A DNA stretch of 64,000 nucleotides from Sphagnum compactum. Its lineage: Eukaryota > Bryophyta > Sphagnopsida > Sphagnales. How positions within the stretch are numbered: position 1 is the stretch's first letter; each line of letters opens with the position of its first letter. The stretch is from NCBI GenBank assembly GCA_965153455.1, contig OZ234498.1, positions 17,856,001 through 17,920,000 on the forward strand, in the 5' to 3' direction. Below, piece after piece: positions 38,500 to 48,810 of the stretch. The notes below the pieces were generated by a model, which saw only the letters and a list, made by a program, of their open reading frames with translations, searched no databases and was not told the DNA's origin. The position numbers were made by a program, and so were the translations under genes.

Positions 38500-38614
38500 T
38501 GGGTAAGGCCCATGGGTGGGTGATACTACCAAGCGTGTGGGATTGGACTAGGCTACTATCTCATCATAGGCACCTTATTTTGGCAATGATTGGCCCACCA
38601 TGGGGCATTACCCA
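38500..38614. mobile_element. MITE family M1, copy 1 (115 bp)
   Basis: The left terminus TGGGTAAGGCCCATGGGTGG and the complement of the right terminus, TGGGTAATGCCCCATGGTGG, are nearly identical. Related copies lie at 48166-48274 and 48690-48810, with a compact palindrome at 62091-62123. The interior block GGCTACT..CT..TCATAGGC.CCTTATTT recurs in the 48690 copy. Non-coding. Confidence 0.75.
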
Positions 38615-38628
38615 ACACTTGAAACCCT

Positions 38629-38630
<2 letters not shown>

Positions 38631-38660
<30 letters not shown>
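38631..38660. repeat. (AG)n microsatellite
   Basis: About 28 bp of AGAGAGAG with one AAAG interruption. Confidence 0.9.
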
Positions 38661-39012
38661 GTATTGGATGAATTCCCCACCTGCAACAACTAACATTCTC
38701 CACCAAGTTTGCAAGGCGACTCATATATAAAGTGTGAAGGAGACCAAATATTTCCTCACAAATGAATCTCTGAACACAGTAGCCAATTATTGGGGCTAGA
38801 ATGCTCCAGTTCACGATGACTGACCATTTTGGCCAAAGTTAAGATGTATTTGGAGATCTGGTTGTTGGATCAGATTCTGTCATGAATGGAAATTGTTGAC
38901 AGTAAACACTCCATGCCAACAGGAGCATGGACTGCATGTTGTGAGTAAAATATCAGTCCTGTTGGTAATACCGCCATAGCTCCCATGCTCTGAAACAACA
39001 AAACCTCCTCTG

Positions 39013-39039
39013 GACTGGCCAGAATGAACCGGCACCAGG
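39013..39039 (-). repeat. Dispersed GTGCTGGTTCAC motif, minus-strand copy
   Basis: The complement reads GGTGCCGGTTCATTCTGGCC AG, close to the copies at 105 and 30745. Confidence 0.5.
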
Positions 39040-39389
39040 TTGCTCGCCATGTAGGATAGATGGTGTGGAGACAATAGACGCTTTCTTGTTGTATTCTTGT
39101 CACATAACTACCATCCACATGCATCTACCTACCTAGAAGACATCAAGTCGTGTTCCTACCTAAATTTTAACCACTTACATTCCTTACGTGCTTACTTATG
39201 ATACATATTTACTAACTTGATACAAAATTTGATTGGGTTCTAGCATGATTAGGGTAGCATTTGAATCAATTTTCACCAAAGTACACGGTGTTTTGAATTG
39301 TTTATTGTAATTTGTTAACAAAGCCCATGTTTTTTTATCGTTGTTGAGCTACTCTCAGGGCCGAAAGTAGCTTAACCACTTAAAAAAAT

Positions 39390-39505
39390 TTGAGCTTGAG
39401 GTTGGATTTGAGCTCTTTGTCCAAGCTCAAATTCAAGCTCAAGCTTGGATATTTTTAAATAATCTCAACAAGGCTGAGCTTGGGCTCGGCTTGAAGCTCT
39501 AGCTC
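39390..39505. repeat. GAGCTTGAG-rich foldback
   Basis: Repeated GAGCTTG/CAAGCTC words in both orientations; TTTGAGCTTGAGGTTGGATT near 39388 is inverted against AAATTCAAGCTCAAGCTTGG near 39428. A short palindromic repeat, non-coding. Confidence 0.55.
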
Positions 39506-39540
39506 GACTTTTTTTACTTGCAAACTAAAAGCAAGCAATA

Positions 39541-39567
39541 AAGAAAGAAAGAAAGAAAGAAAGAAGC
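39541..39567. repeat. (GAAA)n microsatellite
   Basis: About six GAAA units in a row. Confidence 0.9.
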
Positions 39568-40205
39568 ATTTGGGAAGCTTACCTTGGAGCTGAAGCTTTC
39601 CTCTTGAATGATTTCCAACACCTTTGAGGTCTCTTTGCCTTCTATCTCTTCCTACACAAACAAGTTCACAATGAAAAGGAACTATACTCAAAAAGACTAC
39701 ATATATCCTCCCAAGCCCTTAAAGTAGAAAGTGAATTGAAACCCTAATTTTTTGTTTGTCATACTGAATGTTGAAGGCTTATTCATTCTCTTTTGGCCCA
39801 TCATCCTTAGAGCTTTGACCAAAATCCTTTCTAACTACCTCCTAATATGCAAAAGACATGCATGAGCTACTATTACAAAAAATTATTCATAAAAAATTTC
39901 AAGAATCATTACAACTCTTTTGGGATTGAATACCAAGATATGCTACTCTTTTACAAAAATCAAATCATTCATACCTCCTCACTTGCCTCCCTTCCTTCGG
40001 AGAAGTTACTCTACCTTCCCCCTTCCGATTCTTCAATTTCCTTCATAGTTCAAGTTAGTAATAATTCATTAGTACACAAAACATTTTACATTTTTATTTC
40101 TTTGTGAGATTTCATAGTAAAAGAGGTCTATCACCTATTGTTTCCGAATCCTCAAAGGGTGCCTTTGAATCCTCTTTAGTGCCATAGTGATTGTTTATGT
40201 TCACA

Positions 40206-40517
40206 CCATCACAAATTTAACATGTGACGAATTAATAAAGAAAATCGTGTGAAGTTCATTCATTCATAGGTTCATACATTTTACACACAAATATCATGCA
40301 TTGAAAAAACACGTTCGACACACGGATAAATGTGTTGATGAATGAAGTACAAACTTATGAATGAACAAATGTCACACGAATTTTGTATCTTCCAATAAAT
40401 TCATGTGCCAAATGTGTTTCCAATGCATGATATCAATGTGTGATGTGTACGAATTACGAATGAACTAATGTTACATGGTTTCCATTTCTAAGTCAAGAGA
40501 TGTTAAGTTTGTGATGG
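40206..40517. mobile_element. Foldback MITE family M2, copy 1 (312 bp)
   Basis: The left end CCATCACAAATTTAACAT pairs with the complement of the right end, CCATCACAAACTTAACAT. Long inverted arms of about 95 bp follow (CGTGTGA..TTCATTCATTC paired with complementary sequence; ATCATGCATTG in both halves). A smaller nested inverted repeat lies at about 40240-40392. Copy 2 lies 0.6 kb away. Non-coding. Confidence 0.75.
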
Positions 40518-41108
40518 TTTTTGTAGGTGTCTAGTTGTGTCCTCACCTTCTTTTTCTTTTCTATTTGTTGCTATGTTTAACTATTACATTTGGGAAATGG
40601 TTCCTTCACCTTATCTTTAAAGTAAGTGTATTTTAATATCATTTGCAATGTAAAAGGTGTTATGATCGTGCTTATTGGCAATTCACAATGTTTAGATATA
40701 TGGTTACCCAAAAGAATTTTGAATGGCATATCTCATCTTTGTGTTAAAAGTGATGATTGGCTTTTATATCATTTAGGGTTTTCTTGACCAAAATATAACA
40801 TCTTATTCATAATTGATTATGTTAAAGGTATATCAGCCTTTGTTTAATCTTCATGCGTTAATGATCATAATGGATCTAAATGTTCCACATTTAATTTGTA
40901 CATTTCAAATGTAATTTTAGTGTTTTTTGGATATAATGAAATTTTAATGTAAGCAAGATCTTTTCCAATTGTTCCTAGTGTCCACCATTAGATCCCATGT
41001 TAGTTTTTAAATTATTATTAACTCTGAAAATTGGAATAAAATTAATGTTACATTGTTTAATTGCCACTTACTTCCTTTGTTGACATTTTTATTTAGTCTC
41101 CATTTTTA

Positions 41109-41412
41109 AATCACAAACTTAGCATCTCATGACTTAGTAATTGTGTAATAATCATTCATTCATAATTCGTATGTTTCACACATTAACATCGTGCATTGAA
41201 AACATATTTGACATACAATGCTATAAGAAGATCTAAATTTCATGTGACATTCGTTCATTCATAAATTCATAATTTATTCATCAACACATTTATCCATGTA
41301 TCAAATGTGTTTTCAACACATGATATTCATCTGTAAAATGTACAAACCTATGTTCATGAACAAACTTCGCATGATTTTCATTATTCATTCATCACATGTT
41401 AAATTTGTGATT
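41109..41412. mobile_element. Foldback MITE family M2, copy 2 (304 bp)
   Basis: Ends AATCACAAACTTAGCATCTC and its inverted partner AAATTTGTGATT. The interior shares TTCATTCATAATTCGTA, TCGTGCATTG and ATTCATCAACACATTTATCC-type blocks with copy 1 (some inverted). TAA flanks both sides if the terminus is taken as ATCACAAA, suggesting a 3-bp duplication, as made by PIF/Harbinger-type elements. The flanks of copy 1 do not confirm this. Confidence 0.7.
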
Positions 41413-42775
41413 AATAGGCCCATTTTACATGAGTTAAGTTCAATTTTCAACTTAAATCAAACATTCCTATTAGTGCAAAAATTGAAATTAGCCCCAAGGG
41501 CTTTACACACTAGTAGAAAACCCCCCTTGTAAACCAAAAAGTTTTCAACTACACATCATTTGCAACTATGTTGTAATTGGGATTTGTTTTTATGGCAATT
41601 ATCAATTAAGTTGAGTCATCCATTATATTGTTATTAGTTGAAAGCATTTTTCAACTAGGGGGTCATTTGCCAAATATTTCCAGCATCAACAATATCTCCA
41701 AATTCAATGTCCAACTATGTTGATAAATAGTGTGAAACATGTTTCAACTAAAGGGCCATTTTTGGAATACTTTTGGCATCTAAAGTCCTCTAATTGGCCT
41801 ACAGTTAAGACATTTATTTGTGTTCAATTATTTTGATGGCACCATCAACACACATATATATCCATGATAAAATATACTAGAAGATGGATGAAATGCAATC
41901 TTGTTTGCAATTTTATTGCAACTATATCTTTCAACTATGCTAGACAACTAGTAGGTGATTTCAATTTTATACACATAATATTTTAATATTCATTTAAAAT
42001 TATGATAACATTTTTAAAAAATTGTATAAATGAATTGTTATTTTTTGTGCATATAAATAATAATAATTTTTTAATTATGAAATATAAGTTTGTGATAATG
42101 TGTATGTTCAATATATCTAATTTATTATTTTTATGTAGATTGACTTTTAGTTTACAACATATCATTTTGTGGAACTCTAATGCTTATTCATTTTTATATA
42201 CATTATATCTTAATATATTTTTTAATTGTAATAAATTTTCATTAAACATTAAACTACATATAAATTTTATTTGTGTAAATGAACGATTATGTATGAAGTA
42301 TATTTTTGTGCATATAGATATTAAAATTTGATTATATATATATATAGAAATATAAGTTTGTAATTATGTATGTTTATCATATGTAATTTATTATTTCTGT
42401 GTAAATCAAATGTTAGTTTACAACAAATCAAGTGATGATACATAATTAATAATTTTGTGGAACTTTAATGCTTATTCAATTTTATACATATGATGTCTAT
42501 TTTTTAATAATAATTATGATAAAAATTCATTAACTTTTAAGCTACATGCAAAAAAAAAATTGGATATAAATACTACACTTTAATTTGAAAATAAAATTTA
42601 AGGAAATTCTGAAATATAAGTCAATGTAATTTAATGTGTATGCTCAAAACATGCATACTTTATTATTTTTATGTAGATTCAATTTTAGTTTACAACATAT
42701 CAAGTAATGAAACATAATTAATATTTGTTGGATTTATAATTTTTATTTTAATGTTGGCTATTAGTTCCATTGTGA
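41413..42775. other. AT-rich intergenic; isolated CACTA-like left end
   Basis: CACTAGTAGAAAACCCCCC at 41508-41526 matches the terminus of CACTA-like copy 2 and is followed by TTTTCAACTAC and TTGCAACTATG-type subterminal words up to about 41950. No right terminus was found, so this is a truncated or very decayed element. The rest is AT-rich, with a long but featureless frame at 42002-42331. Confidence 0.45.
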
Positions 42776-42779
42776 GGAA

Positions 42780-42895
42780 CTACATAGGAGAATATTTAGT
42801 CAATTCACCACTATTGATCACAAACACACCATTTGTGAGGTTTGATATCTTGATCTCTAAGTTAAAAGCAATCACCCCTACCACCAAGCCACCAC
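42780..42895 (-). repeat. tRNA-derived SINE-like segment
   Basis: On the minus strand TGGCTTGGTGGT (complement of 42880-42891) fits the pol III A-box consensus TRGCNNRGTGG. GATCAAGAT (complement of 42847-42855), about 36 bp downstream, fits the B box at all but the last base. Spacing is right for a plant SINE head. The sequence does not fold into a complete tRNA and no poly(A) tail or target duplication is clear. Confidence 0.45.
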
Positions 42896-43199
42896 ACTTA
42901 TTGTGATAATGTGTTATATTACATTTTATTTATCAAATATTTCATTTTAAACATTACGAAAACATAATTTTGAAAATTCATATCTTATTGAAAATTTTGT
43001 CCAAATGAAATGTTATAGTTTAATTTAAATTTTTTTTCAATAATGTACATAATTACATTTATTTCATTTTGAAAATGTAAAATCATTTGAATAAATGTTT
43101 TCTTTTAAATATCATTATTCAATAACATTTCAATGACTATTCTTTTGAAAAAACAAAAGTTTAATAATGGATAAAATTTTTGTTAATATAATAATACTA

Positions 43200-44009
43200 C
43201 CTATGTTAGACTAGTTTAAGCTACTCTAGGGCTACTTTTCATTATTCGAAGTTATTTCACCTTACAATATTTATGACTATTTATGGCTATTCTTAGATTT
43301 TTTGGCTATTTTTAGTTATTTCACCCTAGGTTACTTTCGGTTATTCTAAATTATTCTTGATTATTTTATTTATTTTAGACTATTTCACCTTAGGTTAATT
43401 TTTTATTATTGTAAATTATTTTTGGCTAGTTTATGTTTTTTTTAGCTATTGTAGGCTATTTCATTTTAGGTTATTTGTGGCTATTATAAATTATTTCATT
43501 TTAGGCTATTTTCGGCTATTTGAGGTTATTGTTGATTACTTTTGGCTATTGAAAGCTATTTCACCTTATGTTATTATTGGTTATTTTAAGTTATATTACC
43601 ATAGGTTATTTGTGATTATTTTATTGGTGGCTATAAGTGCCTTTATATTTTATTGATGGCTATAAGTGCCTTTATATTTTATTGAGGGTTATTGTTGGTT
43701 CTTTTGTTGGTGGCTATTGGTGGCTATTGGTGGCTATTCTATTAGTAGTTATTAATTATTTTTCTATTGGTGGTTATTAATTACTCTTCTATTGGTGGTT
43801 ATTAGTTACTCTTCTATTGGTGGTTATTATATTAGTGGCTATTAGTGGTTATTTTATTGGTGATTATTAGTTACTCTTTTATTAGTGAGTATTATATGGT
43901 GGTTATTAATGGTTATTTTATTAATGATTATCGATAGTTATTCTAGTGGTGGTTATTAATGGTTATTGGTGACTATTATATTAATGGCTATTAATATATA
44001 TTTTATTGG
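43200..44009. repeat. GGYTATT-rich degenerate repeat, left part
   Basis: Hundreds of bases of GGCTATT, GGTTATT and TTATTGGTGGC variants. Short exact tandem blocks are nested in it: a 31-bp unit twice at about 43623-43684 (TTATTGGTGGCTATAAGTGC, then CTTTATATTTT) and a 29-bp unit about three times at 43755-43835. The tract has strong strand asymmetry (G and T on +). Interrupted at 44010 by a solo LTR. Confidence 0.75.
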
Positions 44010-44220
44010 TGTCACGGACACCACCATCACCCATCGCTTGCATCATCACTTACATAATTGTTTACACTAACATAGTTATCTACATCATCATTTGCATTAA
44101 CATAGTCGCCTACATCATCGCTTAAATCATCGTTAATTATTAATTAATTCCTAGTTCATTATTAGTTAGAAATCTTCTAAAAAAACTTCCTTGGACGATG
44201 CACACTTGGAAACTTTTATG

Positions 44221-44285
44221 GAAGCTTCTTTGAACTAGGAAGCTTTTCAAGAAGCTTCACACATGGAAGTTTCTATAGAAGTTTC
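44221..44285 (+). promoter_or_regulatory. Heat-shock-element-like array in LTR
   Basis: GAAGCTTC at 44221-44228 followed by GAA at 44232. TTCAAGAAGCTTC at 44246-44258 is a perfect three-unit TTCNNGAANNTTC. GAAGTTTC lies at 44266-44273 and 44278-44285. The array ends 23 bp before the TATA box. The consensus match is seen directly; heat response is inferred. Confidence 0.5.
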
Positions 44286-44307
44286 TTTGAGCTAAGCCTT
44301 CAATGGG

Positions 44308-44319
44308 GTATAAATAGAG
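44308..44319 (+). promoter_or_regulatory. TATA box of solo LTR
   Basis: GTATAAATAGAG matches the plant TATA consensus TATAAATA and is correctly placed downstream of the GAANNTTC array. Confidence 0.6.
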
Positions 44320-44552
44320 CTGGGACCTTTCATTACCTTTAAGTTGTTGAACACTAATTTGGGTACGTTTCTTGTCATAACTTTTGTTTTCCATATGTTT
44401 TCCATAAGTTATGTTTGAATAATTTTCTAACATATATCGTGTTTTTGCCTTATGTCTTTGTGTTTTTTTATCTTGGATTAGATTTTTGTAATTTGTTTCC
44501 TTGTTGTGCCCTTGGCTCAATTTGTGTTTTTGTAGTTTTTGTGCATGTGACA

Positions 44553-44840
44553 ATTAGTGGCTATTGGTGGTTATTTTAAGTTAAATTACCATAGGCTATT
44601 AATGGCTATTGGTGGAGTTATTTTATTAATGGCTATTGGTGGATATTTTATTAATGGATGTTGGTGGATATTTTATTGATGGATATTGGTGGTTACTAGT
44701 GGCTATTGGTGGCTATTGGTGTTAACTCTATTAATGGTTATTGTTGGCTATTTTATTGTATGTTATTTTAAATTATTTTTCATAGGCCATTATAGGCTAT
44801 TTTAGGTTATTTTACTTTAAGTCATTATATTTTATTTTGA
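44553..44840. repeat. GGYTATT-rich degenerate repeat, right part
   Basis: Continues the 43200-44009 tract after the LTR: GTGGCTATTGGTGG, ATTTTATTAATGG and TTATTTTA variants. It grades into AT-rich AACTTA/ATAATAA sequence up to about 45180. Confidence 0.7.
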
Positions 44841-45186
44841 ATTATTTTGAATTGTTATACTTAAGAGAAAATAACGTACAATAACATAAAGTATAATGAC
44901 CTTGAATAACCTAAAGTATAATTTGAAATAACACATATTAACTTAAAATAAAATAATCTAAGGTATAGCCTAAAGTTAATTAAATAATTTAATTTAAAAT
45001 AACTTAAATTAAAACACCTATAATAAGATAGCGATGATACCTTAAGGTAGAATAATGTATAATAATTTAGGGTATAATAATTTATAATAACTTATAATAA
45101 CTTAAATAACTTAAGGTATAAGTTAGAATAATTAAAATAGTCTAAAATAATATAGGGTATATCATAAAGTAGCACATGGTATTCAA

Positions 45187-47385
45187 AGTAACAACATAAA
45201 AATAAACTTATTTATCACAATAAATTATAATAGTGAATTATGTCAATTAGTAATGAAACATGATATTTACATAGTGATATTATAATGAAATAACTTTAAC
45301 CAAGGTGAAATCATTAAATTGCAGTGAACTTATTTTACTTTTAAGGTCCCATAGTGATTTAGGCTAATGAACTACAATTTTTTTAATAATAATGACTTCA
45401 TCTCAATAATGAAAGAATAATTGTCCAAAAAATACCACTCAAAGATTATATAAGTGGGTGAAAACATGGTCAAAATAGTCAAGGGCACCAAAGGTAAAAA
45501 AGTCCTTTTCCAAGGATTGCACATGACATGAATCATTTTTGTGTTGGTTTATAACTTTAAATTTTTATTTCGAATACCCCATTTAACACTCATTTTGGAT
45601 ATAAATACATTTTGACTACAAATTGATTTTATATCAAATATATTATGCATTCATGCCCTCTATCACATAAACATGAACTTTTGTTAAAGGCATATTTTCA
45701 AAATTCATAATTTTTAAAGTCAAAAACACTTTTGAACCAAATATGTTCAAATTGGTTATAAAAAGAATTTTCATGAATTCAAGTCCTTTTGCTATTCTAA
45801 TCATCAATGTTAAAATCCTCTCCAATTTTTAGAAGGATTGGTGCACATTTGGTAGAAAAAAGGATGTTTGAAAAATACAAGGATTCATGACTCTTAAGGT
45901 TTGAGTGTTTTGAACATGCAAAAACATTTTTGATTTGTGTCAAACTTTAATCATGTAATCTTTGCAATTAATGAAAAATATTCTTAAAAAAATGACAATC
46001 TTAATTATTATGCTTCACTTGTGATCTTTCAAACATACAAAAATGTAATTTTATGAAGTGTCCACTCATTTGGGTGGCTCCTTTGATTGTGTTTTTACCC
46101 AAGTGGAACAATAGCATAACTCCATTTTTTACAAGGAATTTGTATGCAAAAATAAAAACTAAATTGATATAATTTTTCACCTTCATATTTCAAGTTGAAA
46201 TCTTGGAAATGGGGTCAAAGAAAAAGGGAATTAGAAGGTTTTCAAGCACATCTTCCTTAATATATCTACCATGGCTATTCTTGGCACCAAGAATAACACA
46301 ATTTTTCCATGTCAATGTTTTTGAAATTCTCAATTACCGAATAAAGAATTTGAGATTCAACATTATTGAATTGTTGAACTTGAGTGCATTTGTCTCAAGC
46401 TATAATATAAATAAATGGAATTTCTTAAATTTTTGAATCTAATTGTGAAACTATTTTAAGCAAAATTGAAACAAACTTTCAAAAATGCAACATATTCGGG
46501 TGTATGCATTCTAAGGTGGTTCATTTTCGACGGATGTTCCACTCCTTGAAAGTCCATACAATAGTGTTAAAATGATAGTCTATTTTAATATCATTAATTT
46601 AGTTCGGAATTACATGGTGGTTAATGAACAAAAAAGCCAATATGAAAATAAGTCGTTCTAATTTATTTTTTATTGTACATGTTAAAAAAATAAAAATTGA
46701 AATCGACCAAAAAATGATTATGATATGGACTTATGAAAATATGGTTCATTTTAGGCCATTTAAAAATCCATAATGTTTTTTTGGTTAATTTTTTTCTAGC
46801 AATTTTTTTGCATATATGTTCTTTTTGTTTTAACATATCATATATTGAGTCCCTATAATATATCCCAAATAAAATTCATACACAAAAATGCATGTATATA
46901 AAAGCACAAATAACAAACCATTCCATATTTTCCAACTTCAAAAGCCCATTACTAGATATTTGGTGGATATATGTTGCAATGTTTTTAAATAAATGTCTTC
47001 TTCTTCAAGTTGACAATTTAAATCTAGCCACAAATTTGGAAAATTATTGTTTTTATACCATGTTAATAACATGTAAATGCACACCATTCTACAAAACACT
47101 AAATTGTGACAGCAAAAATGAGTCACCCTACCTTGCAACCACGCACTAACTTGATGCTAAAATGTTGCAAACAATAACTTAAGGTTTTTAAAGCAACAAC
47201 ATAAAAAAAACTTATTTATTATAATGAATTACTTCAATTACTAGTGAATTATGTCAATTAGTATTGAAACATGATTACATTGTGACCTTATATGGACATA
47301 ATTAACCAAAGCGAAATGATTAAAATGAAACTAATTTATTTCACTTTTAAAGTCCCCTAGTGATTCAGATTAGTGAATTACACCC
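45187..47385. repeat. Block flanked by ~190-bp direct repeats, containing R1 copy 3
   Basis: Direct repeats at 45187-45375 and 47193-47385 share AACAACATAAAAA, GAATTATGTCAATTAGTA, GAAACATGAT, TTAACCAA and CACTTTTAA.GTCCC.TAGTGATT. The block between them (45495-46105) is the inverse of R1 copy 2 at 33485-34090. The arrangement resembles a small non-autonomous LTR element with short LTRs, but TG/CA ends, primer binding site and polypurine tract are not evident. Frames inside are short and unrecognised. Confidence 0.5.
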
Positions 47386-48165
47386 CACTTTTGTACTAAT
47401 GCATCTACCATCAAATGAAAAACATAAATTGAAATTGATATGAGGTGGCATGACTATACCAATATGTTTCAATTGAAACTTGAAATGCATTTAATATTAC
47501 ATGCATATAAGACAAGATGCACTCCAAAACCTATTCAATAGATACCCATTTCATTCAACAAAATTGCAAGATGATCAAAAGTGTAACACCAAATGCTTCC
47601 ACAATCTATTTCAATTCCTTGCATTGTGTGACATTACACCCAATTTACTAATATTTTGGTTGCAAATTGGTCCAACACATGCATGTCAATGCAACATTGG
47701 ACACATCACCTATAAACAATAAGAGAAACGATGTTGTAGGTTCTTTGGATACACCATTTACAATACAACACTATCAAAAACATTCAATAATGTTGTATTG
47801 TTAATGTGAGAAAAGACAACCAATAAAAACTTATTAGTAACCTTCGAATTTGTATATGCCCCATATTCATCACTTATCAGCATATATGAGGTGCCTTCAT
47901 TTTTATTCCTTGCAATTTCATGTGACAATCACCTTTTCATTTTCCCCTTTCATTTGAAAATTTTTCATATGTGTAAATCTTTCATGGTGATAGACAAAAA
48001 AATTGAAGTGTCTTTCATTGGACAAAGAATTTTTTGGGTGCCTTTTGCTCATCAAAATGCATGCAATGAACAATGATAAACATAAATTCCTACTTGATCC
48101 CACTCCCCCACCTTGTGATCTGCAACTGCTTAGATTTATGACAAGGATTACATGCTTTAAAATTG
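47386..48165. other. No recognisable feature
   Basis: AT-rich; several overlapping chance frames without signatures. Confidence 0.45.
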
Positions 48166-48274
48166 ACATAAGGCCCATGGGTGGGGAACATTCCCAAAAT
48201 TGGGGAATGGTCCTACTAATGGTTGTAGCCCCTTATTACTTTGGGAATGCCCCCCATCTTGGCTTTACCTTACA
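48166..48274. mobile_element. MITE family M1, copy 2
   Basis: Starts ATAAGGCCCATGGGTGGGG and ends CCCCCATCTTGGCTTTACCT, a degraded inverted pair related to 38500-38614. The internal TAGCCCCTTATTACTTTGGG is shared with the other copies. Confidence 0.6.
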
Positions 48275-48689
48275 AAAGATTAGAAAATCATAATTAACCA
48301 CCATCAAGTGTGCAAACCATAAGAAATGTAGTAGGGTTCGTCATGTTCAAGCCCCTATGGCCGTTTGAAGACCCACTATATCTATGTTCTCACTTTATGT
48401 AGTGTTTTCCCCATTTGCTTGCACTTTGGGCCTTTCAACAGACCATGTAAATAATTCAAAGATATTTCTTAACATATTTAGAGGGCAAACAACTTACCCA
48501 CATGAATATACCTCTTAATAAAGAGGCTGGACTTTATGCAAACTCCTCAAGAATGGGAGGGAAATTATGCCTACTTATAGGTGTAAGATCTTTCTCCCTC
48601 CTTAAGGAGTAGGGGTAAGAGCCTCACCCTCCTCCACCTTGTCATCTATGTACGTTTAGGTTCATATATATTTGCCTTGTCCTTTACAA

Positions 48690-48810
48690 TAGGTAAAGCC
48701 CCCCCCCCCCCCCCCAACAAGGCACATTTCAAAATGTGAGGCAATATTCAGCTACTGCCTAATCCTAGGCCCCTTATTTGGAAATTGCCTCCACCCTAGG
48801 AATTACCCTA
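48690..48810. mobile_element. MITE family M1, copy 3, with 17-bp C run
   Basis: Left end TAGGTAAAGCC runs into an uninterrupted run of 17 C at 48699-48715. The right end AGGAATTACCCTA is inverted to it. The interior CTAGGCCCCTTATTTGGAAA matches copies 1 and 2. The C run may be an expansion of the CCC in the terminus. Confidence 0.6.

Larger units (their letters stand above)
44010..44552 (+). mobile_element. Solo LTR (543 bp)
   Basis: Starts TGTCACGG and ends CATGTGACA, so the terminal TGTCAC/GTGACA inverted repeat brackets it. The flanking pentamers ATTGG (44005-44009) and ATTAG (44553-44557) differ at one base and fit a target-site duplication. It has the layout of an LTR: a U3-like part with repeated GAANNTTC motifs, GTATAAATAGAG at 44308-44319 as TATA box, and a T-rich 3' part. 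It interrupts an otherwise uniform GGYTATT tract, which continues directly after it, showing insertion. No internal retroelement sequence remains, so LTR-LTR recombination is inferred. Direction is taken from the TATA box. Confidence 0.75.

Noticed and set aside
38870-39124. 84- and 64-codon overlapping minus-strand frames
   Set aside because: They overlap in two frames, span a dispersed repeat motif and show no family signature.
42002-42331. 109-codon AT-rich frame
   Set aside because: Composition is dominated by AT-rich codons (I, N, F, L, Y), with no domain, no conserved neighbour and an equally open opposite strand.
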